Below, one piece after another: positions 52,154 to 61,044 of a stretch of DNA of 64,000 nucleotides. Source of the DNA: CAVQRB01 sp963715055 (GTDB taxonomy: Bacteria > Pseudomonadota > Alphaproteobacteria > Rhodobacterales > Rhodobacteraceae); contig CAVQRB010000016.1 of the NCBI GenBank assembly GCA_963715055.1, positions 1 through 64,000 on the forward strand, given 5' to 3'. The translations under genes and the position numbers were made by a program. Position 1 is the stretch's first letter. Each line of letters starts with the position of its first letter. The notes beneath the pieces are model-generated. The model was not told the DNA's origin. It did no database searches and saw nothing but the letters and a program-made list of their open reading frames with translations.

Positions 52154-53089
52154 ATGAAGGTCGCTTTCCAGATGGACCCGATCGGGGCCGTGAACATCAA
52201 TGCGGACAGTTCCTTCCGTCTCGCCGAAGAGGCGCAGGCGCGCGGGCATGATCTGTTTTACTACACGCCCGACCATCTGGCCTATCAGGAAGGACGGATC
52301 ACCGCACGCGGTCACGACCTCAAGGTCCGGCGCGTGCAGGGGGCGCATGCGGAGCTTGGCGACGTGAGGGAAGTGGACCTCGGAGAGTTCGACGTTGTCT
52401 GGCTGCGTCAGGATCCGCCCTTCGACATGCATTACATCACTTCGACGCACCTTCTGGACCGTCTGGCGCCGGGAACGCTGGTCGTCAATGACCCGTTCTG
52501 GGTCCGGAATTACCCTGAAAAACTGCTGGTGCTTGATTTCCCCGACCTGACGCCACCCACCACGATTGCGCGTGACCTTTCGGTGATCCGGTCTTTCAAG
52601 CAAAAGCACGGCGACATCATCCTGAAGCCGCTATACGGCAATGGCGGCGCCGGCGTGTTCCGGCTGGACGCAGATGATCGTAATCTCAGCTCGCTGCATG
52701 AGCTTTTCACCGGGTTTTCCCGCGAACCGCTGATCGTGCAGAAGTTTCTTCCGGCGGTCTCCAAGGGTGACAAGCGGGTCATTCTGGTCGATGGCGTGCC
52801 AGTTGGCGCGATCAACCGCGTGCCTGCCGCTGGCGAGACGCGCTCCAACATGCACGTGGGGGGGCGGCCTGAAAAGATCGGCCTGACCGAGCGGGACAGG
52901 GAAATCTGCGCCGCCATTGGGCCGCTTCTGAAGGAAAAGGGGCAGGTTTTCGTCGGCATCGACGTGATCGGTGACTATCTGACGGAGATCAACGTGACCT
53001 CGCCCACGGGCATCCAGGAACTTGAGCGTTTCGATGATGTAAACATCGCGGCCAGGATCTGGGAAGCGATCGAAGCGCGCCGTGCCTAA
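52154..53089 (+). CDS. gshB: Glutathione synthetase
   Basis: GshB joins gamma-glutamylcysteine and glycine with ATP to form glutathione. The 311-residue ATP-grasp protein starts MKVAFQMDPIGAVNINADSS and has WLRQDPPFDMHYITSTHLLD, GDIILKPLYGNGGAGVFRL (ATP loop), PLIVQKFLPAVSKGDKRVIL and GLDVIG-like GIDVIGDYLTEINVTSPTG. AGGAG precedes ATG 52154 by 7 nt. Its TAA stop (53087-53089) is part of the 4-bp target duplication of the IS701 element that follows, so the reading frame was left intact by the insertion. Confidence 0.96.
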   Translation: MKVAFQMDPIGAVNINADSSFRLAEEAQARGHDLFYYTPDHLAYQEGRITARGHDLKVRRVQGAHAELGDVREVDLGEFDVVWLRQDPPFDMHYITSTHLLDRLAPGTLVVNDPFWVRNYPEKLLVLDFPDLTPPTTIARDLSVIRSFKQKHGDIILKPLYGNGGAGVFRLDADDRNLSSLHELFTGFSREPLIVQKFLPAVSKGDKRVILVDGVPVGAINRVPAAGETRSNMHVGGRPEKIGLTERDREICAAIGPLLKEKGQVFVGIDVIGDYLTEINVTSPTGIQELERFDDVNIAARIWEAIEARRA

Positions 53090-54517
53090 TACTGCAGTTG
53101 CACATATAGCGGAATTTTTCGATGTGCGACGGCGGCGGTGGCTTGGAGTTCGCATCGCCATCGCGACCAGTCCCGGATGAATGCGGCAGTCACTATTGGC
53201 CGCAGCAAGAGCCGTGCGATCAGGTGACGGAGTTCCGCTGTGGTCAACGTGCTTCGGAGGCGTTTGACTGTGCTGCCGCCGTTTGGCTCCGCAGACTCGT
53301 TCTGGTCGGTTTGCTGAAGGCCGTGCGGCGCTGATCAGCGCTAAGGCGCGCGAGGACCGCGGCGGCGGCCATCACCAAACTCATGTGCCGATGCCATCCG
53401 TGCCAGGAGCGCACCTCGCAATGATCAAGGCCGGGATCATCCTTCGCGCGAAGGAAGCATTCCTCGATGGTCCAGCGCAGCCCGGCGGCAGCGGCCAGTT
53501 CCGGAAGTGTCGCATCCGTTCGGGCATATGCGAAGTAATACGAGACAGCCCCAGGGTCACGCAGACTGCGGCGGGCAAGCAACCATCGGGAAAAACCTTC
53601 TCCAGCCGTATAGTTGAGCGGCACCCTGGCCCAGTCATGGAGCCGGTGTCCCTTGGCGCCTTCACCCGCGCTGAGCGCCTGCCAATCCTTGGGCGGCAGT
53701 TCTGCAACCATTGTGGCAGGGTCGGTTTGAACAAGGTGCCACTCGTCAATAAACCGCAAGCTGTGGGTTGAGCGCACGGCCAGAACATAAGGCTGAACGC
53801 GCCTCCAGCATCCGGCGGAACCGGGAGACGGACCCATATACCGCATCGGCCAGCACAAAGGCACAGGGTGTTCCCTCGTCCAGCAGGTTTGCTATCATTT
53901 CGCAGGCCATGGCGGGCTTGGTGGCAAAGGCCACATCTTCGGGCACATGCGCCTCAGCACGCCGGTCGGGGGCATTTGCCCAGGCCTTGGGAAGATAACG
54001 CCGCCGATCGATCAGCGCATGGCCCCAGCGGCTGGCATGGCTCGCGAACACACCGATCTGGCAGTTCTCGATCCGCCCCGCAATACCGGAATACTGACGC
54101 GCGACGCCGACGGAGTGTGTGCCCTTTTCGAGAAACCCGGTCTCATCCACGACCAGCACTCCGTCCGCGTCGCCAAGCGCCTCAATAGCATGGCTCCGAA
54201 CACGCTCGCAGAGTGTATCCGCTGACCAGGATGACCTGCCCAGCAAAGACTGGATGACAGGGCCGCGCCAACCCGGCTTCTTCCGCCAGCATCCAGCCCG
54301 TCTTGTGTTCCGCTCCGGACAAAAGGCCGTCAATGAACACCCCAGCGGAGGCGCTTTGCTCAGAACGTTTGAACGCAGGGGCGATGAAGTCTTTCAAGCC
54401 GGCAAGCGCATGCGACCAATCTGAAACGCTGCACGCCCAATCCACAACAGACATGACACATCCTTCTAAATCCCAGAGAAATATGAATCAGAAATGTAAA
54501 ACAACGCAACTGTAGTA
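53090..54517 (-). mobile_element. IS701-family insertion sequence with CTAA target duplication
   Basis: A 1428-bp element. Its ends are inverted repeats: TACTGCAGTTGC at 53090-53101 and, on the complement, TACTACAGTTGC at 54517-54506 (11 of 12 match). The four bases CTAA occur directly outside both ends (53086-53089 and 54518-54521), as expected for IS701 elements, which duplicate a 4-bp YTAR target. About 140 bp at the left end are non-coding. The target was the junction of gshB and comM: one CTAA copy supplies the gshB stop (TAA), the other the comM stop (TAG on the minus strand). The transposase is frameshifted. Confidence 0.92.
53244..54454 (-). pseudogene. IS701-family DDE transposase, broken by two frameshifts
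   Basis: Three consecutive frames on the minus strand make one transposase of about 400 residues. The first runs from ATG 54454 to GWMLAEEAGLARP; the second continues with IQSLLGRSSWSADTLCERV and VLVVDETGFLEKGTHSVGVA (first catalytic Asp) to FVLADAVYGSVSRFRRMLEA (second Asp); the third with QPYVLAVRSTHSLRFIDEWH and RWTIEECFLRAKDDPGLDHC (catalytic Glu), ending at 53244. The breaks lie near 54255-54266 and 53790-53805. The catalytic residues remain, and the intact ends and target duplication show that the insertion is fairly recent. Two separate shifts make programmed frameshifting unlikely. Confidence 0.85.
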
Positions 54518-56029
54518 CTAAGTGCTTGCGGTGGTCAGCCTGAAACTCAGGGCCTCGGCGACATGGGGCCTGCGCACCTCTGGCGAGTGATCGAGGTCGG
54601 CAATCGTACGGGCGACCCGCAGAACCCGGTGATAGCCGCGGGCGGAGAGGTTGAACTTCTCTGCCGCGCGGATCAGCAGGTCATGTCCTTCGCTGTCCGG
54701 CGTGGCGATCTCTTCCAGCACCTCGCCTTCGGCATCGGCATTGGTTCGCAAGCCCGCCCGTCCCGAAAACCGCGTTTGTTGCACCTGATGCGCGGCAGCG
54801 ACACGTGCCGCAACGGTTTCGGAGCGTTCACCATTCGCGGGCAGGCCAAGATCGGAAAAGGCAACAGGCGGTACTTCCACCCTCAGGTCGAAGCGGTCCA
54901 TCAGCGGGCCGGAGACCCGCCCCAGATAGTCCTCGCCGCAGAGAGGAACGCGCGAACAGGCGCGGGACGGGTCCGGCATATAGCCGCATTTGCAGGGATT
55001 GGCTGCGGCCACCAGCATGAAGCGGCAGGGATAGGTCACATGGGCATTCGCGCGCGAGATCATCACCTCGCCGGTCTCCACAGGCTGGCGCAGGGTTTCA
55101 AGCACATTGCGCTGGAATTCGGGAAACTCGTCCATGAAGAGAACGCCGTTATGCGCCAGTGAGACCTCGCCGGGTTTCGCCATCCGACTGCCGCCGATGA
55201 TGGCGGCCATGGAGGAGGTGTGGTGCGGCTCCCGGAAAGGCCGCAGGCGGGAAATGCCGCCTTCCTCAAGCAGCCCTGCGACAGAGTGGATCATCGAGGT
55301 TTCAAGCGCTTCCATAGGCGTGAGCGGCGGCAGGATCCCGGGCAGTCGCTTGGCCAGCATGGATTTCCCCGACCCGGGCGTGCCCACGAACATAAGGTGA
55401 TGACGGCCCGCCGCCGCGATCTCCAGCGCGCGCTTGGCGCGTTCCTGCCCCTTCACCTCGGACAGGTCCCGCAGCGCGGGCCCGGTCGTGACCTCGCCGG
55501 GGCTTGCCGGGGAAATCGGCACCTGTCCGCTGAAATGGCGCACCACATCGCCGAGGGTCTTCGCACCGATCACTTCTGCCTGACTGACCCAAGCCGCCTC
55601 CTTGCCGCAGGCCGCCGGGCAGAGCAGCGTCAGACCTTCCTCGGCGGCCGTCATCGCCGCAGGCAGCGCCCCGGTTACCGGCACGATAGTACCGTCGAGG
55701 GACAACTCGCCAAGTGCCACGGTCGCTTGCGCCGCCTCGCCCGGGATGATCTCCAGTGCTGCCAGAAGCGCCACCGCGATGGGCAGGTCGAAATGGCTGC
55801 CTTCCTTTGGCAGGTCGGCGGGGCTGAGGTTGATTGTCACTTTCTTGGAAGGAAAGGCGATGGCCATCCCGGCGAGGGCCGCGCGCACCCGCTCCTTGGC
55901 CTCGGATACGGCCTTGTCGGGCAGGCCAACGACGGTGAAGCCCGGCAATCCCGGCGCGAGCGCGCATTGCACCTCGACAAGGCAAGCCTCGATGCCGCGA
56001 AAGGCTACGGAATAGGCCATTGACACCAT
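54518..56029 (-). CDS. comM: ComM/YifB family Mg-chelatase-like AAA+ ATPase
   Basis: A 503-residue helicase of the ComM family, which helps branch migration during natural transformation in some bacteria. The N-terminal Lon-like domain (SVAFRGIEACLVEVQCALAP, GLPDKAVSEAKERVRAAL, VTINLSPADLPKEGSHFDLP) is followed by the AAA+ module: Walker A FVGTPGSGKSMLAKRLPG, HNGVLFMDEFPEF (Walker B), CPCR-like ANPCKCGYMP, and the C-terminal SARGYHRVLRVARTIADL. The start could also be the in-frame ATG at 56020. The TAG stop at 54518-54520 coincides with the IS701 target duplication. Confidence 0.94.
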   Translation of the reverse strand: MVSMAYSVAFRGIEACLVEVQCALAPGLPGFTVVGLPDKAVSEAKERVRAALAGMAIAFPSKKVTINLSPADLPKEGSHFDLPIAVALLAALEIIPGEAAQATVALGELSLDGTIVPVTGALPAAMTAAEEGLTLLCPAACGKEAAWVSQAEVIGAKTLGDVVRHFSGQVPISPASPGEVTTGPALRDLSEVKGQERAKRALEIAAAGRHHLMFVGTPGSGKSMLAKRLPGILPPLTPMEALETSMIHSVAGLLEEGGISRLRPFREPHHTSSMAAIIGGSRMAKPGEVSLAHNGVLFMDEFPEFQRNVLETLRQPVETGEVMISRANAHVTYPCRFMLVAAANPCKCGYMPDPSRACSRVPLCGEDYLGRVSGPLMDRFDLRVEVPPVAFSDLGLPANGERSETVAARVAAAHQVQQTRFSGRAGLRTNADAEGEVLEEIATPDSEGHDLLIRAAEKFNLSARGYHRVLRVARTIADLDHSPEVRRPHVAEALSFRLTTAST

Positions 56030-56102
56030 GTCACCCCCAACTTCTGGCGTTTCATGGTTAACTGCTAGGCCAGGTCTGTTTAGGAATGGTTAACTCGGGT
56101 AG

Positions 56103-56780
56103 TCAATCGGGCCAGGGGGCGGTCGGCAGACCCATCGCGTAGGGAAAGGGATCATAGGCCGTTTTGAGCCCTTCGGCGCGCCATGCACGAAACGCGGGAT
56201 CGCTGATGACCCGCTTGCAGTAGGCCATGGCCTCTTCGGATACCTTCAGATCATAGCCGATGATTCGCGCCGCGACCGGCGCATAGAACACATCCGCCAG
56301 CGAATAGCCCCCGAAAAGCCAACCGGTCGACCCCGACATCTCAAAGGCTTGGGTCCACATCGACGTGATGCGACGGACGTCCGCAGATACCGTTTCGGAG
56401 GCTGAAAAGCCCTGGTTGACGTGCTGCAACTGCATGGGGCAGGCGGACCGCAGGGCCGAAAAACCTGCTGCCATCTCGGCGCACATCCAGCGGGCGCGCA
56501 TCCGCTGGACCGCATCTTCGGGCCAGAACCCGGCGTTCGGGTGGCGCTCCGAGAGGGTTTCGGCCATTGCCATCGTCTCGCCTACGACATGACCGTCGGG
56601 CGTCCGCAACACGGGCACTAGCCGCGCGGGAGCGAGCTTGCGCAAATCCTCCGCCATCGTGCCAGAATAGAGCCCGACAAGGTGCGCGCGGTAGGGCAGG
56701 CCGAATTTCTCGAGCATTAGCCAGCCGCGCAGGGACCAGCTCGAAAAGGTTCTGTCGCCGATGTATAGGTCATAAGTCAT
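56103..56780 (-). CDS. Glutathione S-transferase family protein
   Basis: A 225-residue GST-fold protein. The N-terminal thioredoxin-like domain reads DLYIGDRTFSSWSLRGWLML, with the Ser of the usual S-x-x-S-x-R start, RLVPVLRTPDGHVVGETMAM (cis-Pro and the G-site E-T/S pair). The helical C-terminal domain follows with SGSTGWLFGGYSLADVFYAP (N-capping box S-x-A-D). The substrate is unknown. It follows comM on the same strand with a 73-bp gap; the presence of gshB nearby fits a glutathione-using cell. Confidence 0.9.
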   Translation of the reverse strand: MTYDLYIGDRTFSSWSLRGWLMLEKFGLPYRAHLVGLYSGTMAEDLRKLAPARLVPVLRTPDGHVVGETMAMAETLSERHPNAGFWPEDAVQRMRARWMCAEMAAGFSALRSACPMQLQHVNQGFSASETVSADVRRITSMWTQAFEMSGSTGWLFGGYSLADVFYAPVAARIIGYDLKVSEEAMAYCKRVISDPAFRAWRAEGLKTAYDPFPYAMGLPTAPWPD

Positions 56781-56839
56781 GGCGACCAGTTAGACGGGCT
56801 TTTCAAGCCTTGGCAAATGGCAATTCGTGCAAGCCTCGA

Positions 56840-57421
56840 TCACGGAAGGTGATTGATCGGCGCTACGTCGCCCTTGCCCTCCCCCAAGGTGATACGGGTC
56901 ACTGAGAGGTTGTCGATCTTCTGCCCGAGGGCCTCATAGGGCGAGATCCGCAGCGCTCTTGCCACCTGTGTCAGAATCACGCCGATATGAGCCACCGCGA
57001 TGATCTGTGCGTCGGGATGGCGGGCGCTGAGGTGCCTTACCACCGTGTCGATCCGGTGACTGGCCATGTTCCAGCTTTCGCCCAGTGGGGCCATGACGTC
57101 TCCGGGCCGCTCCCAATAGCTGCGGCTTAGGTCCGGATCGCGCTGCGCCACGTCGTCGAAATGCATCCCGTCCCAGACTCCGAGGTTGAACTCCCGCAGG
57201 CCGGGTGCTGGGGCGAGACGCTTGTGCCTGGGCCCCGCTATTGCGCTCGCCGTCGCTGTGGCCCGCAGCAGATCGGACGAGACCAGCAGGGCGTCAGCAG
57301 GCAGATAGGCGCGGAGTTGGTCAAGCTGAGCCTGGTTCGAAAGATCGGCCGGGACATCGCGCCAGCCGACGAAGGTCTTTGCATGCGTCGGCCCGTGGCG
57401 CACCCAATGCCAAGTCGTCAT
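56840..57421 (-). CDS. Histidine phosphatase family protein (CobC-like)
   Basis: A 193-residue phosphatase. The phosphorylated His is in WHWVRHGPTHAKTFVGW (RHG motif), LLVSSDLLRATATASAI gives the second Arg, GLREFNLGVWDGMHFDDVA the acid/Glu region and IIAVAHIGVILTQVARAL the second His. Its ATG overlaps the cobU stop by 4 nt; this pairing suggests it is the alpha-ribazole phosphatase step of cobalamin nucleotide-loop assembly (CobC). The family is broad, so other phosphate esters are possible. Confidence 0.85.
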   Translation of the reverse strand: MTTWHWVRHGPTHAKTFVGWRDVPADLSNQAQLDQLRAYLPADALLVSSDLLRATATASAIAGPRHKRLAPAPGLREFNLGVWDGMHFDDVAQRDPDLSRSYWERPGDVMAPLGESWNMASHRIDTVVRHLSARHPDAQIIAVAHIGVILTQVARALRISPYEALGQKIDNLSVTRITLGEGKGDVAPINHLP

Positions 57422-57939
57422 GGCAACTGCCCTTTCAGAACGAGCGGCAATCCCGCGACGACCATGACGGCGAGATCGGCCTGGGCTGCGAGGGCGCTGT
57501 TCAGGCGCCCTTGCGCGTCGCGAAACCGGCGGGCCAGCGCGTTGTCGGGCACGATGCCATGGCCGACCTCGTTGGACACGATCACGACCGGTGCCGGGCA
57601 GCTTGCAATGTCCGACAGCAACTGCACCTGCGCGGCGGCGATGTCGCGCGAATCGAGTATCTGGTTGCTGAGCCACATCGTGGCGCAGTCGATCAGGACG
57701 CCCTGATCGCTCTGAAGGCGGGAAAGAACGGGGCCGAGAAACAAATCTGCCTCATAATTGGACCACACATCACTTCTGCGCGATTTATGGGTGTCGATCC
57801 GCAACTTAATTTCGTCGTCGAGGCTGCGGGATGTTGCGAGGTAAACAGGTCGTAAGCGGCTGCTTAACAAAAGGTTTTCAGCCCAGGCCGATTTTCCGGA
57901 GGCCGCGCCGCCTAGTACGAGGGTCAGATCTGGCAACAT
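57418..57939 (-). CDS. cobU: Adenosylcobinamide kinase/guanylyltransferase
   Basis: CobU phosphorylates adenosylcobinamide and then transfers GMP to it, in the late B12 pathway. The 173-residue protein has the P-loop LTLVLGGAASGKSAWAENLL, the strand VYLATSRSLDDE with the nearby His of RIDTHKSRR (guanylylated His region), LIDCATMWLSNQIL, and VSNEVGHGIVPDNALARRFR. Start ATG 57939 gives the usual length. The CobC-like gene overlaps by 4 nt. It diverges from rpoH across 97 bp. Confidence 0.94.
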   Translation of the reverse strand: MLPDLTLVLGGAASGKSAWAENLLLSSRLRPVYLATSRSLDDEIKLRIDTHKSRRSDVWSNYEADLFLGPVLSRLQSDQGVLIDCATMWLSNQILDSRDIAAAQVQLLSDIASCPAPVVIVSNEVGHGIVPDNALARRFRDAQGRLNSALAAQADLAVMVVAGLPLVLKGQLP

Positions 57940-58036
57940 TTTATCAACCTTTGAGGTGAACCAATCACGTGTAAGGTGCGTATCTATACCAAATGTGCAC
58001 GGCAAGGTGTGCTTCATCTGACTGGGAGATGGCGCT

Positions 58037-58915
58037 ATGGCTTTGGATACCGCTAGAGACATGACTTTATCGCGTACCGCGATGAAAGCAGAACTGCTCG
58101 ACGCTGAAACGGAATTGCGGCTGGCCTACGCCTGGCGCGACCAGCGCTGCGAAGAATCGCTGCACCGGTTGATCACTGCCTACATGCGCCTCGCGATTTC
58201 GATGGCATCGAAGTTCAGGCGCTACGGCGCGCCCATGAACGACCTCATTCAGGAGGCGGGTCTGGGGCTGATGAAAGCCGCCGACAAGTTCGACCCCGAC
58301 CGCGGCGTGCGGTTCTCGACATACGCGGTCTGGTGGATCAAGGCGTCGATCCAGGACTACGTGATGCGCAACTGGTCGATGGTGCGCACAGGGTCCACGT
58401 CGTCGCAAAAGTCGCTGTTTTTCAACATGCGCCGGGTGCAGGCGCGGCTTGAGCGCGAAAGTGCAGCGGCGGGCGAGGTGCTGGACCGGCACCAGTTGAG
58501 ACAGATGATCTCCACCGAGATCGGTGTGCCTCTGCATGACGTGGAGATGATGGAAGGACGGCTTTCGGGATCGGATTTCTCGCTCAATGCAACGCAATCG
58601 ACCGACGACGAGGGCCGCGAGTGGATCGAGGCATTGGAGGACGACAGCGAGCAGGCCGCCGAAAAGGTCGCGCACAGCCATGACATCGCGCAATTGCGGG
58701 AATGGCTCCTGAAGGCCATGAGCGATCTCAATGACCGCGAGCGGTTCATCGTGCGCGAGCGCAAGCTTCGCGAAGAGCCGCGCACCCTCGAGAGCCTCGG
58801 CCAGGAGTTGAACCTCAGCAAGGAACGCGTGCGGCAACTCGAGGCGGCCGCCTTCGCCAAGATGCGAAAGTCGCTCGAAACGCAATCGCGTGAGGTTCAG
58901 CACTTCCTGACGTGA
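58037..58915 (+). CDS. rpoH: RNA polymerase sigma-32 family factor, RpoH-II type
   Basis: A 292-residue alternative sigma factor. Region 2 is well preserved (LHRLITAYMRLAISMASKFR, DLIQEAGLGLMKAADKFDPD, FSTYAVWWIKASIQDYVMRN), and the RpoH box lies in WSMVRTGSTSSQKSLFFNMR. Region 4 ends with LSKERVRQLEAAAFAKMRKS. The NWSMVRTGSTSSQK version, together with the MAL-D-x5-LSR-x-AMKAELL start, is what I associate with RpoH-II of Rhodobacterales, which is induced by singlet oxygen through RpoE/ChrR rather than being the main heat-shock factor. That would suit a phototroph. The ChaN-like gene is coupled through a GTGA overlap. Confidence 0.93.
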   Translation: MALDTARDMTLSRTAMKAELLDAETELRLAYAWRDQRCEESLHRLITAYMRLAISMASKFRRYGAPMNDLIQEAGLGLMKAADKFDPDRGVRFSTYAVWWIKASIQDYVMRNWSMVRTGSTSSQKSLFFNMRRVQARLERESAAAGEVLDRHQLRQMISTEIGVPLHDVEMMEGRLSGSDFSLNATQSTDDEGREWIEALEDDSEQAAEKVAHSHDIAQLREWLLKAMSDLNDRERFIVRERKLREEPRTLESLGQELNLSKERVRQLEAAAFAKMRKSLETQSREVQHFLT

Positions 58916-59733
58916 CCAAGACTTGGAAGAGAATGGTAGGGAGCGCGGTTTTGCTATCCGCGCTCTTTTCGTTGGTGGAGGCTGCCGATATTGCAGTGCT
59001 CCCGGACCCCGCCCGTTCCGCCGAGGTTCTGTTTCTGGGGGAAAATCACGACAATCCGGTGCATCACGCGGTTCAGGCGGCCTGGGTGGCGGCCCTGCGC
59101 CCCAAGGCCATCGTTTTCGAAATGCTGACCGAGGAACAGGTGGCTCGGATCACGCCGGCGCTACGTCGGGACAAGGCGGCGCTGGAAGCGGCTTTGCGGT
59201 GGGAGGAGGCCGGCTGGCCGGATTTCGACATGTATTTTCCGATTTTTGCCGCCGCGCCAGATGCCCGCATCATCGCGGCGGCGGTGCCGCGTGAGAGGCT
59301 CGGCGCGCTGATGGCGGAGGATCTGGCGGTGGTGGCGGGACCTGAAATCACGGCGCGCTTTGACTTGGACACGCCGCTTGCCGCGCAAGATCAGGCCGCG
59401 CGGGAAGCCCTTCAGGGGGCGGCTCATTGCGACGCCTTGCCGGATGATCTGCTGCCACGGATGGTCAGCGTCCAGCGCCTGCGCGACGCGGCTCTGGCGC
59501 AGGCGGCCCTGGAAGCGCTCGGGGACGCAGGGGGGCCGGTGGTCGTCATCACCGGGAACGGACACGCGCGAAGCGATTGGGGTGCGCCTGCACTTTTGCG
59601 GCAGGCGGCTCCGGAGGTCGCTGTCTTCGCGCTTGGCCAGTCGGAGGCGGCGGTGAGTCCCGATGGGGTTTTCGATCACGTTCTCGACGCGCCCGCCGTA
59701 GATCGGGGCGATCCTTGTGACGCCTTCCGCTGA
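58912..59733 (+). CDS. ChaN family (iron/haem-associated) exported protein
   Basis: A 273-residue protein with an N-terminal hydrophobic signal (GSAVLLSALFSLVEA). ChaN-family marks are AEVLFLGENHDNPVHHAVQA near the start and VVVITGNGHARSDWGAPALL near the end; relatives bind haem at the cell surface in Campylobacter, but the TraB/ChaN fold also covers other activities. GTG 58912 starts within the rpoH stop (GTGA), so it is co-translated with the sigma factor. A link to oxidative or iron stress is inferred from that coupling. Confidence 0.85.
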   Translation: MTKTWKRMVGSAVLLSALFSLVEAADIAVLPDPARSAEVLFLGENHDNPVHHAVQAAWVAALRPKAIVFEMLTEEQVARITPALRRDKAALEAALRWEEAGWPDFDMYFPIFAAAPDARIIAAAVPRERLGALMAEDLAVVAGPEITARFDLDTPLAAQDQAAREALQGAAHCDALPDDLLPRMVSVQRLRDAALAQAALEALGDAGGPVVVITGNGHARSDWGAPALLRQAAPEVAVFALGQSEAAVSPDGVFDHVLDAPAVDRGDPCDAFR

Positions 59734-59824
59734 AACGCCGCACGATCCGCACAGCCGAGGGCTGGTAGTTGCGCAACCCCGCCCCTATGATCCGGCGGAA
59801 CGCTGGAGGCAGTAGAGGCCCATC

Positions 59825-61027
59825 ATGCTGTCGGGAAAACACATTCTCTTGATCATCGGGGGCGGTATCGCGGCCTTCAAGTCGCTTGACCTGATCCGCA
59901 GGTTGCGCGAGCGGGGCGTGACCGTGACGCCGGTGCTGACGCGCGCCGGAGAGGAATTCGTCACCCCGCTGTCGGTTTCCGCACTGGCCGGGCGCAAGGT
60001 CTACCGCGATCTCTTCGATCTGACGGACGAGGCCGAGATGGGGCATATCCAGCTGAGCCGGGTCGCCGATCTGGTGGTTGTCGCCCCGGCGACGGCGGAT
60101 CTCATGGCCAAGATGGCGCAAGGGCTGGCCAACGATCTGGCCAGCACGTTGCTGCTTGCGACCGACACGCCGGTGATGATCGCGCCCGCGATGAACGTGC
60201 GCATGTGGCAGCACGCCGCGACGAAACGAAACCTCGCGACGCTGCGCGGTGACGGGGTTCATGTGATCGGACCGAACGACGGCGACATGGCCTGCGGCGA
60301 ATTCGGCCCCGGCCGCATGGCGGAACCGCTCGAGATCGTGGCGGCCATCGAGGCGCGTCTGTCTGACGGTCCGCTCAAGGGACGGCGCGTGCTGGTCACC
60401 TCGGGGCCCACCCATGAGCCGATCGACCCGGTGCGCTATATCGCCAACCGTTCCTCCGGGGCGCAGGGCACGGCCATCGCGCGGGCGCTGGCGGAACTTG
60501 GGGCGCAGGTGGTCTTCATCACAGGGCCTGCAACTGTGCCGCCGCCCGAAGGTGTCGAGGTCGTCAGGGTGGAAACCGCAGCGGAGATGCTGGCAGCCGT
60601 GGAGGCGGCACTACCGGCCGATGTCGCCGTCTTTGCCGCCGCGGTGGCCGATTGGCGTGTCTCGCAGGCGAGCCAGAAGAAACTGAAGAAATCGAAGGAC
60701 GGGCTGCCGAAGTTCGATTTTGCGGAAAACCCCGACATACTCAAACAGGTGGCCCGCATGACGGAAGGGAGGCCGCCGCTGGTCATCGGCTTTGCGGCCG
60801 AAACCGATGATGTCATCAACCACGCGACGGCGAAGCGGGACCGAAAGGGATGCGACTGGATCGTGGCAAATGACGTCTCGCCCGCAACCGGGATCATGGG
60901 CGGCAGCGAGAATGCAGTGGTCGTGATCGACGAAAGCGGCGCCGAAACCTGGCCGCGCATGAGCAAGGTTGCCGTCGCCCGGGCGCTGGCCGAACGGATC
61001 GCCCGTGCGCTCGGCGCGTCCGTCTGA
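59825..61027 (+). CDS. coaBC: Bifunctional phosphopantothenoylcysteine synthetase/decarboxylase
   Basis: CoaBC carries out two steps of coenzyme A synthesis. The N-terminal CoaC flavoprotein (residues 1-185) has ILLIIGGGIAAFKSLDLIRR, the catalytic His in MGHIQLSRVADLVVVAPATA, the FMN motif APAMNVRMW and the substrate flap Cys in GDMACGEFGPGRM. The CoaB part has VLVTSGPTHEPIDPVRYIAN, RSSGAQGTAIA, and the Lys region SQKKLKKSKDGLPKFDFAEN, then VIGFAAETDD. It is 400 residues, the normal length, and heads a coaBC-dut-moeB operon. Confidence 0.96.
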   Translation: MLSGKHILLIIGGGIAAFKSLDLIRRLRERGVTVTPVLTRAGEEFVTPLSVSALAGRKVYRDLFDLTDEAEMGHIQLSRVADLVVVAPATADLMAKMAQGLANDLASTLLLATDTPVMIAPAMNVRMWQHAATKRNLATLRGDGVHVIGPNDGDMACGEFGPGRMAEPLEIVAAIEARLSDGPLKGRRVLVTSGPTHEPIDPVRYIANRSSGAQGTAIARALAELGAQVVFITGPATVPPPEGVEVVRVETAAEMLAAVEAALPADVAVFAAAVADWRVSQASQKKLKKSKDGLPKFDFAENPDILKQVARMTEGRPPLVIGFAAETDDVINHATAKRDRKGCDWIVANDVSPATGIMGGSENAVVVIDESGAETWPRMSKVAVARALAERIARALGASV

Positions 61028-61044
61028 CAGGGATCGGGGGCGAG

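Noticed and set aside
53090..53243. Small plus-strand frames in the left end of the IS701 element
   Set aside because: This is the non-coding end of the insertion sequence downstream of the transposase; no ribosome binding site or conserved product.
53244..54454. Programmed frameshift in the IS701 transposase
   Set aside because: IS701 transposases are normally single-frame, and there are two separate breaks here without an evident slippery sequence.
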